A stretch of DNA of 64,000 nt, taken from the NCBI GenBank assembly GCA_946800325.1, contig OX326958.1:754001-818000 (forward strand). Reading direction: 5' to 3'. The notes beneath the pieces were generated by a model. That model had not been told where the DNA came from. It worked only from the letters and a program-made list of their open reading frames with translations, and made no database searches. Source of the DNA: Luzula sylvatica (taxonomy: Eukaryota > Streptophyta > Magnoliopsida > Poales > Juncaceae). Within the stretch, counting starts at the first letter, position 1, and the number at the start of each line of letters is the position of its first letter. Made by a program: the position numbers and the translations under genes. Of this stretch, positions 15,431-26,075 are shown one piece after another.

Positions 15431-16569
15431 AATGTTAAAATTGAAATGTAACACAAGAAAAATATTCAATTTTCATGTCATACTCAAAATACTCCATAAT
15501 TGAAGACCAACATACACAAATTTCAATTTTTTCAAACATTTCTCAAAAATGCAAAAACATAAGTCTTACACCTTCCAAAAATTCACTTATGGTATTTTTG
15601 TATAAAAATTAAAATTGAAGTGTAACACAACCAAAATAGTCAATTTTCATGTTGTACTCAAAATACTCAATAATTGAAGACCAACACACACAAATTTCAA
15701 TTTTTTCAAACATTTCTCAAAAATGCAAAAACATAAGTCTTACGCCTTCCAAAAATTCACATAAGATATTTTTTTAAAAATACTCCCTAATTGAAAACTA
15801 ACACACACAAATTTCAATTTTTTTAAAAATTTCTTTAAAATGCAAAATGGAAGTCTAACACCTTCAAAAAATTCAATAAAGCTATTTTTTAAAAAAATGT
15901 TAAATTTGAAGTGCAACACAAGCAATATAGTTAATTTTCATGTCGTACTCAAAATACTCCGAAATTGAAGACTAACACACACAAATTTCAATTTTTTCAA
16001 AAACTTCTTAAAAATGAAAAAACTGAAGTCTAACACCTTCAAAAAACCCAATTGAGATATTTTTTAAAAATATGTTAAAATTGAAGTGTAACACAAGAAA
16101 AATAGTCAATTTTCATGTCGTACTAAAAATACTCCGATATGGTGGACTAACACACACAAATTTCAATTTTTTCAAACATTTCTTAAAAATGCAAAAACAT
16201 AAGTCTAACACTTCAAAAAAATTCAATTATGCTATTTTTTTTAAAAATGTTAAAATTGAAGTGTAATATAAGCAATATAGTTAAATTTCATGTCGTACTC
16301 AAAATACTCCGTAATTGAAGACTAACACACACAAATTTCAATTTTTTCAAAAATTTCTTAAAAATGCAAAAACAGAAGTCTAACACCTTCAAAAAAACTC
16401 AATTAAGATTTTTTTTTAAAATATGTTAAAATTGTAGTGTAACACAAGAAAAATAGTTAATTTTCATGTCATACTCAAAATACTCCATAATTGAAGACCA
16501 ACACACACAAATTTCAATTTTTTCAAACATTTCTCAAAAATGCAAAAACATAAGTCTTACACCTTCCAA

Positions 16570-18210
16570 AAATTCACTTAAGATATTTTTTTAAAGAAAT
16601 TGTAAAATTGATGTGTAACACAAGCAATATAGTCAATTTTCATGTCGTACTCAAAATACTCCATAATTGAAGACTAACACATACAAATTTCAATTTTTTC
16701 AAAAATTTCTTAAAAATGCAAAAACAGAAGTCTGACACCTTCAAAAAAGCCAATTAAGATATTTTATTAAAAAATGTTAAAATTGAAGTGTAACACAAGC
16801 AAAATAGTCAATTTTCTTGTCGTACTCAAAATACTCCGTAATTGAAGACTAACACACACAAATTACAATTTTTTCAAAAATTTCTTAAAAATGCAAAAAC
16901 AGAAGTCTAACACCTTCAAAAAAATCCAATTAAGATATTTTTGTAAAAAATGGTAAAATTGAAGTGTAACACAAGCAATATACTCAATTTTCATGTTGTA
17001 CTCAAAATACTCCGTAATTGACGACTAGCACACACAAATTTCAATTTTTTCAAACATTTCTTAAAAACGCAAAAAGAGAAGTATAACACCTTCAAAAAAA
17101 ATCCAATTAAGATATTTTTGTAAAAAATGGTAAAATTGAAGTGTAACACAAGCAATATACTCAATTTTCATGCCGTACTCAAAATACTTCGTAATTGAGG
17201 ACTAACACACACAAATTTCAATTTTTGCAAACATTTCTTAAAAACGCAAAAAGAGAAGTCTAACACCTTCAAAAAATTCAATTAAGATATTTTTCAAAAA
17301 AATTTAAATGGAAGTGTAGTACAAGCAAAATACCCAATGTTCACGTCGTACTCAAAATACTCCGTAATTGAGGACGAACACACACAAATTTCAATTTTTT
17401 CCAAAATTACTTTAAAATGCCAAAACAGAAGTCTAACACCTTCAAAAAAATTCAATTTAGATATTTTTTAAAAAATGTTAAAATTGAAGTGTAACACGAG
17501 CAATATACTCAATTTTGATGTCATACACAACATACTCCGTAATTGAAGACTAACATACACAAATTTCAATTTTTTCAAAAATTTCTTAAAAATGCAAAAA
17601 CAAAAGTCTAACACCTTCAAAAAACACAATTAAGATATTTTTTTAAATATGTTAAATTGAATTGTAACACAAGAAAAATAGTCAATTTTCATGTTGTACT
17701 AAAAATACTCCGTAATAGAAGACTAACACACACAAATTTCAATTTTTTCAAATATTTCTTAAAAATGGAAAAAGTGTAACACCTTCAAAAAATTCAATTA
17801 AGATATTTTTTTTAAAAATGTTTAAATTGAAGTGTAACACAAGCAATATAGTCAATTTTCATGTCGTACTCAAAATACTCCGAAATTGAAGACTAACACA
17901 CTCAAATTTCAATTTTTTCAAAAACTTCTTAAAAATGCAAAAACAGAAGTCAAACACCTTCAAAAAAACCCAATTAAGATATTTTTTAAAAATATGTTAA
18001 AATTGAAGTGTAACACAAGAAAAATTGTCAATTTTGATGTCGTACTAAAAATACTCCGTAATTGATGACTAACACTCACAAATTTCAATTTTTTCAAACA
18101 TTTTTTAAAAATACAAAAACACATGTCTAACACCTTCAAAAAATTCTCTTAAGATATTTTTTAAAAAAAATCAAAATTGAAGTGTGCACAAGCAATATAC
18201 TCAATTTTTG
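16570..18210 (+). repeat. Large block of satellite repeated from 7420-9060
   Basis: Monomer variants follow the same order as at 7420-9060 with a constant offset of about 9,152 bp. Shared rare variants include the gcaaaaagagaag form, the cgtaattgaggacgaac form and a monomer with catacacaacatactcc. At about 18217 the match switches to a different source monomer, the gaggacgaac form seen near 8210, so the block edge lies there. Confidence 0.85.
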
Positions 18211-20019
18211 TGTCGTACTCAAAATACTCCGTAATTGAGGACGAACACACACAAATTTCAATTTTTTCCAAAATTACTTTAAAATGCCAAAACAGAAGTC
18301 TAACACCTTCAAAAAAATCCAATTAAGATATTTTTGTAAAAAATAATAAAATTGAAGTGTAGCACTAGCAATATAGTCAATTTTCATGTCATACACAACA
18401 TACTCCGTAATTGAAGACTAACGTACACAAATTTCAAATTTTTCAAAAATTTCTTAAAAATGCAAAAACAGAAGTCTAACACCTTCAAAAAACACAATTG
18501 ATATATTTTTTTTAAATATGTTAAAATTGAAGTGCGACACAAGAAAAATAGTCAATTTTCATGCCGTACTCAAAATACTCCGTAATTGAAGACGAACACA
18601 CACAAATTTTAATTTTTTCCAACATTTCTTAAAAATACAAAATCAAAAGTCTAACACCTTCAAAAAATTCACTTAAGAGATTTTTTTTTAAAAAATCAAA
18701 ATTGAAGTGTAACACAAGCAATATACTCAATTTTCATGTCGTACTCAAAATACTCCGTAATTGAAGATTAACACACACAAATTACAATTTTTTCAAAATA
18801 TTCTTAAAAATGCAAAAACAGAAGTATAATACCTTCAAAAAATCCAATTAAGATATTTTTTTAACAAATGTTAATATTCAAGTGTAACACAAGCAAAATA
18901 GTCAATTTTCTTGTCGTACTCAAAATACTCCGTAATTGAAGACTAACACACACAAATTTCAATTTTTATAAAAGTTTCTTTAAAATGCAAAAATAGAAGT
19001 CTAACACCTTCAAAAAATTCAATTAAGATATTTTTTTAAAAAATGTTAAAATTGATGTGTAAGACAAGCAATATAGTCAATTTTCATGTCATACTCAAAA
19101 TACTCCGAAATTGAAGACTAACACGCACAAATTTCAATTTTTTTCAAAAACTTCTTAAAAATGCAAAAACAGAAGTCTAACACCTTAAAAAAACCCAATT
19201 AAGATATTTTTTAAAAATATGTTAAAATTGAAGTGTAACACAAGAAAAATAGTCAATTTTGATGTCGTACTAAAAATACTCCGTAATTGAAGACTAACAC
19301 ACAAAAATTTCAATTTTTTGGAACATTTTTTAAAAATACAAAAACATAAGTCCAACACCATCAAAAAATTCACTTAAGATATTTTTTTAAAAAAATCAAA
19401 ATTGAAGTGTAACACAAGCAATATACTCAATTTTGATGTCGTATTAAAAATACTCCTTAATTAAAGACTAACACACAAATTTTCATTTTTTGAAAAATAT
19501 CTTAAAAATGCAAAAACAGAAGTCTAAAACCTTCAAAAAATTCAATTAAGATATTTTTTTTAAAAAATTTAAAATTGATGTGTAGCTCAAGCAAAATAGT
19601 CAATTTTCATGTCGTACTCAAAATACTCCATAATTGAAGACTAACACACACACATTTCATTTTTTTCAAAAATTTCTTAAAAATGAAAGAAAAAAGGTCT
19701 AACACCTTCAAAAAATCCAATTAAGATATTTTTTAAAAAAATGTTAAAATTGAAGTGTAACACAAGCAAAATAGTCAATTTTCTTGTCGTACTCAAAATA
19801 CTCCGTAATTGAAGACTAACACACCCAAATTACATTTTTTTTTAAATTTCTTAAAAATGCTAAAACAGAAGTCTAACACCTTAAAAAATTGCAATTAAGA
19901 TAGTTTTTTAAAAAATGTTCTAATTGAAGTGTAACACAAGAAAAATAGTCTATTTTCTTGTCGTACTCAAAATACTCCGTAATTGAAGACTAACACACAC
20001 AAATTTAAATTTTTTTTTA

Positions 20020-21858
20020 AATTTCTTAAAAATGCAAAAACAGAAGTATCACGCCTTCAAAAAATTCAATTAAGATATTTTTTTTTAAAATTTAAAATTG
20101 AAACGTAACACATGCAATATAGTCAATTTTCATGTCGTACTCAAAATACTCCGAAATTGAAGACTAACACACACAAATTTCATTTTTTTCAAAAACTTCT
20201 TAAAAATGCAAAAAACAGAAGTCTAACACTATCAAAAAACCCAATTAAGATATTTTTTAAAAATATATTAAAATTGAAGTGTAACACAAGAAAAATAGTC
20301 AATTTTCATGTCGTACTAAAAATACTCCGTAATTGAAGACTAACACACAAAAATTTCAATTGTTTCAAAAACTTCTTTAAAATTGAAAAACAGAAGTATA
20401 ACACCTTCAAAAAATCCAATTAAGATATTTTTTTAAAATATGTTAAAATTGAAGTGTAACATAAGAAAAATAGTCAATTTTCATGTCGTACTAAAAATAC
20501 TCCGTAATTGAAGACCTTGACGCACAATTTTTCATTTTTTTCGAAAATTTCTTAAAACATGCAAAAACAGAAGTCTAACACTTTCAAAAAATTCAATTCA
20601 GATATTTTTTTAAAAAAATTGTAAACTTGATGTGTAACACAAGCAAAATAGTCAATTTTCATGTCGTACTCAAAATACTCCATAATTGAAGACTAACACG
20701 TACAAATTTCAATTTTTTCAAAAATTTCTTAAAAATACAAAAACAGAAGTCTAACACCTTCAAAAAATCCAATTAAGATATTTTTTAAAAAAAAATGTTA
20801 AAATTGAAATGTAACACAAGCAAAATGGTCAATTTTCTTGTCGTACTCAAAATACTTTGTAATTGAAGACTAACACACACAAATTACAATTTTTTCAAAA
20901 ATTTCTTAAAAATGCAAAAACAGAAGTCTAACCCCTTCAAAAAAATTCCAATTAAGATATTTTTGTAAAAAATGGTAAAATTGAAGTGTAACACAAGCAA
21001 TATACTCAATTTTCATGTCGTACTCAAAATACTCCGAAATTGAAGACTAACACACACAAATTTCAATTTTTTCAAAATCTTCTTAAAAATGCAAAAACAG
21101 ATGTCTAACACCTTCAAAAAACCCAATTAAGTTATTTTTTAAAAATATGTTAAAATTGAAGTGTAACACAAGAAAAATAGTCAATTTTCATGTCGTACTA
21201 AAAATACTCCATAATTGAAGACTAACACACACAAAAAAAATCAAAATTGAAGTGTGACACAAGCAATATACTCAATTTTCGTGTCGTATTCAAAATAGTC
21301 CGTAATTGAAGACTAACACACACAAATTTCAATTTTTTCAAAAATTTCTTAAAAATGCAAAAACAGAAGTCTAACACCTTCAAAAAAATTCAATTAAGAT
21401 ATTTTTTTTTAAAAATTGTAAAATTGATGTGTAACACAAGCAAAATAGTCAATTTTCATGTTGTACTCAAAATACTCCATAATTGAAGACTAACACACAC
21501 AAACTACAATTTTTTCAAAAAATTCTTAAAAATACAAAAACAGAACTCTTAACACCTTTAAAAAATCCAATTAAGATATTTTTAAAAAAATGTTAAAATT
21601 GAAGTGTAACACAAGCAAAATAGTCAATTTTCTGGTCGTAATCAAAATACTCCGTAATTGAAGACTAACACACACAAATTACAATTTTTTCAATCTTAAA
21701 AATGCAAAAACAGAAGTCTAACACCTTCAAAAAATCCAATTAAGATATTTTTTCAAAAATGTTAAAACTGAAGTGTAACACAAGAAAAATAGTCAATTTT
21801 CTTGTCGTACTCAAAATACTTCGTATTTGAACACTAACACACACAAATTTCAATTTTT
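20020..21858 (+). repeat. Large block of satellite repeated from 9480-11380
   Basis: The offset is about 10,547 bp at the start and about 10,477 bp at the end, because the later copy has lost about 85 bp at 21230. The rare variant gaagaccttgacgcacaat is present in both (9963 and 20510), as is the cagaactcttaacacc monomer (11058 and 21540). The block ends where the copia fragment begins. Confidence 0.85.
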
Positions 21859-23450
21859 TACCGAAGATCCGACCACTTATCAAGAAGAAATAAATAGAGA
21901 TGACTCCGAATCATGTTATGAAGCCATGAAATCCGAAATGCAGTCCATGTATGATAACCAAGTATGGATATTGGTTGATCTTCCTCACGGAAAGAAAGCC
22001 GTTCAAAACAAATGGGTTTTCAAGAAGAGAATGGACATGGATGGAAACATGACAACATACAAGGCGAGACTTGTAGCGAAAGGGTTTAGTCAAGTTCGAG
22101 GGATTGATTATGATGAAACCTTCTCGCCAGTTGCAATGTTTAAGTCAATTCGGATATTACTAGCTATTGCCGCATTTCATGACTATGAAATATGACAAAT
22201 GGATGTCAAAACAGCATTTCTTAACGGGAACTTGGAAGAGGATGTGTACATGGTGCAACCTCCAGGTTTTGAAGATCCAAATAAAGCCAGTAAAGTATGC
22301 GAGCTTCAAAGATCCATGTATGGATTGAAGCAGGCATCCAGGAGTTGGAACAAGCGCTTTGATGACGAGGTTAAACGTCTTGGATTCATTCAAAGCAAAG
22401 AGGAACCTTGTGTATACAAGAAGGTCAGTGGGTGCTACGTGCTTTTCTTGGTTCTTTATGTTGATGATATATTACTGATTGGAAACTTTATTCCCTTAAT
22501 GGAGCAAACCAAAACTTCATTGAAACATGTTTTCTCAATGAAAGACTTGGGCGAGGCCCAATATATTTTGGGGATTAAAATATGCAGAGATAGGTATCGT
22601 AGACTCATTGGCTTAAGTCAACGTACATACATTGATAAAGTGTTGAAAATATTCAACATGCAGAATTCCAAGAAAGAAAATGTGCCAATGACTCAAGGCG
22701 TAACACTTAGCAAGTCTCAATGTGCTACGACACGTAAAGACATTGAAATCATGAAGGATGTACCATATGCTTCTTCAATTGGTTCCATCTTGTATGCTAT
22801 GGTGTGTACATGACCTGATGTCGCATATGCTCTGAGTGTGACAAGTCGTTACCAAGCCCATGCATGTCCAGCTCATTGGACCGCAGTCAAGAATATCCTC
22901 AAGTACCTTAACAAGACTAAGGATAAGTTTCTTGTGTATGGAGGGAAAAGGGTGCTCGTTGTAGAGGGCTAAGCCGATGCTAGTTTTGCGACTGATTATG
23001 ATGATATGCGGTCACAATCTGGATATGTCTTCATTCTGAATGGAGGTGTTGTTAGTTGGAAAATTTTCAAACAATCAACAACAGCTGACTCAACCACTCA
23101 GTCTGAAGTGATGGCTACTGTTGAAGCCAGCAAAGAAAGTGTTTGGATCAAGAAGTTCATTGAGGAACTTGGTGTTGTACCTTCCATCGAAGGTCCATAG
23201 GAATTATTTTGTGACAATAATGGAGCTATTGCACAAATAAAGGAGCCAAAAGTACACCACAAGATCAAACACATGGATAGAAAGTACTTTGTCATTCGAG
23301 ACTTCATAGATGAAGGCAGAATAAAACTTTTAAAGGTGGACACGATAGCAACACAGCAGATCCGTAACAAAGCCTTTATCTCACGCAAAAGACGAAGTCC
23401 ATTTTGATTCCATGGGCCTGAAGGAACATGGAGAATGGATAGAATAGAAG
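21859..23450 (+). pseudogene. Ty1/copia pol fragment (reverse transcriptase and RNase H), decayed
   Basis: Translation gives a copia RVT_2 reverse transcriptase followed by RNase H. Visible signatures are NKWVFKKRMD, KARLVAKGFSQ, DYDETFSPVA, MDVKTAFLNGNLEED, VQPPGFEDP, MYGLKQASRSWN, the catalytic LYVDDILLIG box, SMKDLGEAQYILGI, and the RNase H ELFCDNNGAIAQ and VHHKIKHMDRKYFVIRDF segments. The frame is broken by in-frame stops at 22193 (TGG to TGA within the IWQMDV motif), 22811 (CGA to TGA before PDVAYA), about 22970 and 23198, and it shifts near 23355-23370. Gag, protease and integrase are missing: the fragment begins at the very start of the RT domain, fused to satellite. The conserved end (ADP..TK..L, then HFDSMGLKEH) is still readable in the shifted frame to about 23449. 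It is dead. Confidence 0.95.
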
Positions 23451-23520
23451 GCAGCCTTGTTTTTAAAGAAAAAAATACATAAGAATGTATAAGATGTAAC
23501 TTTAAGAACAAGTGGAAGAT

Positions 23521-26070
23521 TGTTAGATTTGTGTTCTAAAATTTATCATATGAGGATAATTTTTAAATGTTATATTTATGAATTGGATGTTATTTACATT
23601 TTGTTCCATGAGCTTTTATATTTTTTACTTAAAAGTGTTCAAAAAGATGCACTTGGTCTTGAACCGCATAACTTTAAGTGATAATAAATATTGAACTCTA
23701 AAATGTTCACATGTCTTGTATATTAGCAGGAACACTAATATACATAATAAGAATGTCGTGTTGATTAAAAGTACGTTGCAGTTCTGCAAACGTTGATAAA
23801 ATATTATCATTTAATACCACGAATATATGAAAAGGTTCATATATTGAACAGACCTAATAGATGAAGCATTATATGAATTGTGTTAGTGTCATTAATGTTT
23901 TTCATCGTGTCTCTGATTCTAAGATTGAGAGATGTATCTCTTTCACATGAGGAATGCATAACGTAATTATTATTAAAAGCTGCTTATTAATAAGTGGTGA
24001 TAAAAGTAATAGTTCTTTATACGTAAGTTATGCTGGAAAGAGAGTACATGTCAATAACATCATTGCCACTCATTCATTATGAGAAATGATATTATGGGCC
24101 CCTTGATAAAGTAGAATTATGAATGGATCTAATATAACTGAAGTGCAGTTATATATTTATAATTTACTTAATAGAGATCAAGAAATGATTATAATACAAA
24201 GCATCACTACTTTGCACATTAATCACAATATCATAAAGGCAAGGAATGGACACAATCAATATCACAAGGATTACGTTTCGTAAAACGGTTACTAAACATC
24301 AAAGTTATTTGGGTAATCATAATGTATAGTTAGAATACCGCTTACGGTTTGTGGAATAAAATGTTTTATTCCATTGCCAACATAACATAGACAGGGGCGG
24401 CCCATTGTTTTGGCCGAAGAGGCCAATGCCTATGGCCACAAATTTATTGAGGCCACATACTTTTTTTTTTTTAAATATAGAGTGTTCAAAGCCCAATTTT
24501 CTTTGGCCCAAATAACTTGAAACAAAAAGAAAAGAAAAAAGAATGAGACCCCAGCATTACGTGTGTGGCCTCCAACAGTGGGATGTGTTGTGCTTGTGCA
24601 TGACCTACCAGAACCACATCCTGACGCGGCCGTGGCCACATCAAGAAAACGACCACACGGAGGACAGACAATTGCAGCGACTGGTTGCGTCGATTTCGCT
24701 GCTGCCTCAGTTCTGATGGACGACGAGGGGAGAGGTGACGCCGAGGAGAAGTGCTCGCTGGTGCCTGCAACAGATTTCTTTGTCGAAGACTTCTTTGACT
24801 GGTACGTAGTCTTTTCAACGGGTTGGGTCTGAAATGTTGAAGGGATCAATCGAGTGGTACTCATTCATCCCAATTTGATTTCAATTTCTCTCCAATTGGA
24901 TTTTTATTTGGCTATTCAACTCAAATTATGTAATATTTTGAATATATTTTGAATTAGCTTTATTTATTTGGCTATTCAACTCAATTGGATATTTATTCGC
25001 TTCAAAAAGTGCAAAGAGAGTGATTTTTATGTGATAATGGTTCATATTTTATATTTTTGTTAATACAAAATTATTTTTAAATAATCAGGTTATAATTTGT
25101 CAAAGGCCTCTAAAATCGACGGGCCGGCCCTGAACATAGATCCTCGATATAGGTCACACCAACTAAACGGGAAACAAGAAATATATTATATATATTTTCT
25201 ATGTATAAAGATTTCATGTTGTATGAAATACAGATACAAATAGAAATATGTAAAATATTATGTCATATGAGATGACTACCTAGCATGAAAATAAATTAAA
25301 TGGAAAATGTGCATATTATGAGAATAATATATGTAGCACATATCATAATTTGTTTCAAGGCCAAGCCCATAACAAATTGAGAAGAGAACTTGAGAAGTCC
25401 AAATAAACATGGATCATGACCATAAATTCGAGACAGATTTTGAGGCATGTTTGAACACATATTAGAAATAACAAAACTTCACCATTCTGTATAAATGACC
25501 AACGTAAATTGTAGCCATTCGAACGTAGTTTTTAATGGAGAAAATTTCAAGTCATTTGGAATTTTCTAGAAGAAGTTATGACAGAAACAATGAACAATGG
25601 TCAGAAGTTAATATGCTGCTTCGAATTTTGTTCATGCCTTAAATGCCATACGAATTTGAAAGAGTCTTGACCTAATGTTGAGGGACTATAAATATGAGAC
25701 CTGGCTATGCATTTGATAGTGGAATATACATGAGTATATGAATGTAATAAGAGTTTTCTCTCTATAGCTAGTCTCTCTCTTTCTCTTAAAGTGTTTGTTG
25801 AAACGTTGATTGATTAAGCAATTGATCAGAAACGGGCGACGGAGCTAGGTGCGGACAAGAGGACGCTAGCACGGACTCGACGCCGTTCTTGTTTCGGATT
25901 CAAGGATGAACCCAAGAGGACCAGACCTACGTTAAAGATCTTTTGTATTGTATTGTAATCCTTCTTGTAGGATAAATAAAATAAATTAGAGTAGAAAGTT
26001 AGCTTAAGTAAGACGATTCCCGACTTTGTTGGAATAAATTTTTAATATTTACTCTGATGAACGTCATGCA
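23521..26070 (+). mobile_element. 3' LTR of the copia element, interrupted by an hAT-like insert
   Basis: A purine-rich stretch, aagtggaaga, lies immediately before tgttag at 23521, the usual polypurine tract and LTR start of this copia group. The LTR contains a TATA-like motif, tataaata, at 25686 and an aataaa-rich segment near 25975, in keeping with U3, R and polyadenylation sequences. Its right edge is uncertain. Satellite resumes by about 26076, and a CA at about 26070 is the best candidate end. Without the 749 bp added by the inserted element (741 bp plus one target duplication) the LTR would be about 1.8 kb. There is no 5' LTR in the window, so no target-site duplication can be checked. 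Confidence 0.7.
24392..25132. mobile_element. Non-autonomous hAT-like element, 741 bp
   Basis: The insert begins caggggcggccc and ends gggccggccctg, imperfect terminal inverted repeats of about 12 bp starting CAGGG, a form common among plant hAT elements. It is flanked by a perfect 8-bp direct repeat, aacataga, at 24384-24391 and 25133-25140; 8 bp is the hAT target-duplication length. The interior is GC-richer than the host LTR. It contains overlapping open frames on both strands (24430-24864 minus, 24486-24818 minus, 24563-24832 plus) that resemble no transposase I know. The element is probably mobilised in trans. The target duplication shows it landed in the LTR after the copia element was in place. 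Confidence 0.88.
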
Positions 26071-26075
26071 ATCCT

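Larger units (their letters stand above)
1..21858 (+). repeat. Satellite array, ~175-bp monomer, ~125 copies
   Basis: The whole stretch is head-to-tail copies of one AT-rich monomer. Successive occurrences of the motif gaagacta at 3591, 3766, 3941, 4116, 4291 and 4466 are exactly 175 bp apart. Each copy carries the same landmarks in order: gaagtctaacaccttc, aattaagatattttt, gttaaaattgaagtgtaaca, gtcgtactcaaaatactcc and gaagactaacacacacaaat. Copies differ by point changes and small indels. Open frames of 60-112 codons occur on both strands only because some monomers are close to a multiple of three; no protein is implied. A monomer of nucleosomal length in a long array is typical of plant centromeric, pericentromeric or subtelomeric satellites, but the location cannot be told from sequence alone. 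The array ends abruptly at the copia fragment. Confidence 0.97.

Noticed and set aside
401..20336. About 20 open frames of 60-112 codons on both strands of the satellite
   Set aside because: All are translations of the ~175-bp repeat, appear on both strands at once, and are Lys/Phe/Asn-rich products of AT-rich sequence. They have no start context or domain.
1..21858. Regular spacing might suggest a CRISPR-like array
   Set aside because: The whole monomer is conserved; there are no unique spacers between short repeats, and this is plant nuclear DNA.
24430..24864. 144-codon frame on the minus strand, Ser/Thr-rich
   Set aside because: It lies inside the hAT-like insert, overlaps other frames on both strands, resembles no transposase, and ends in translated poly-T and element-end sequence.
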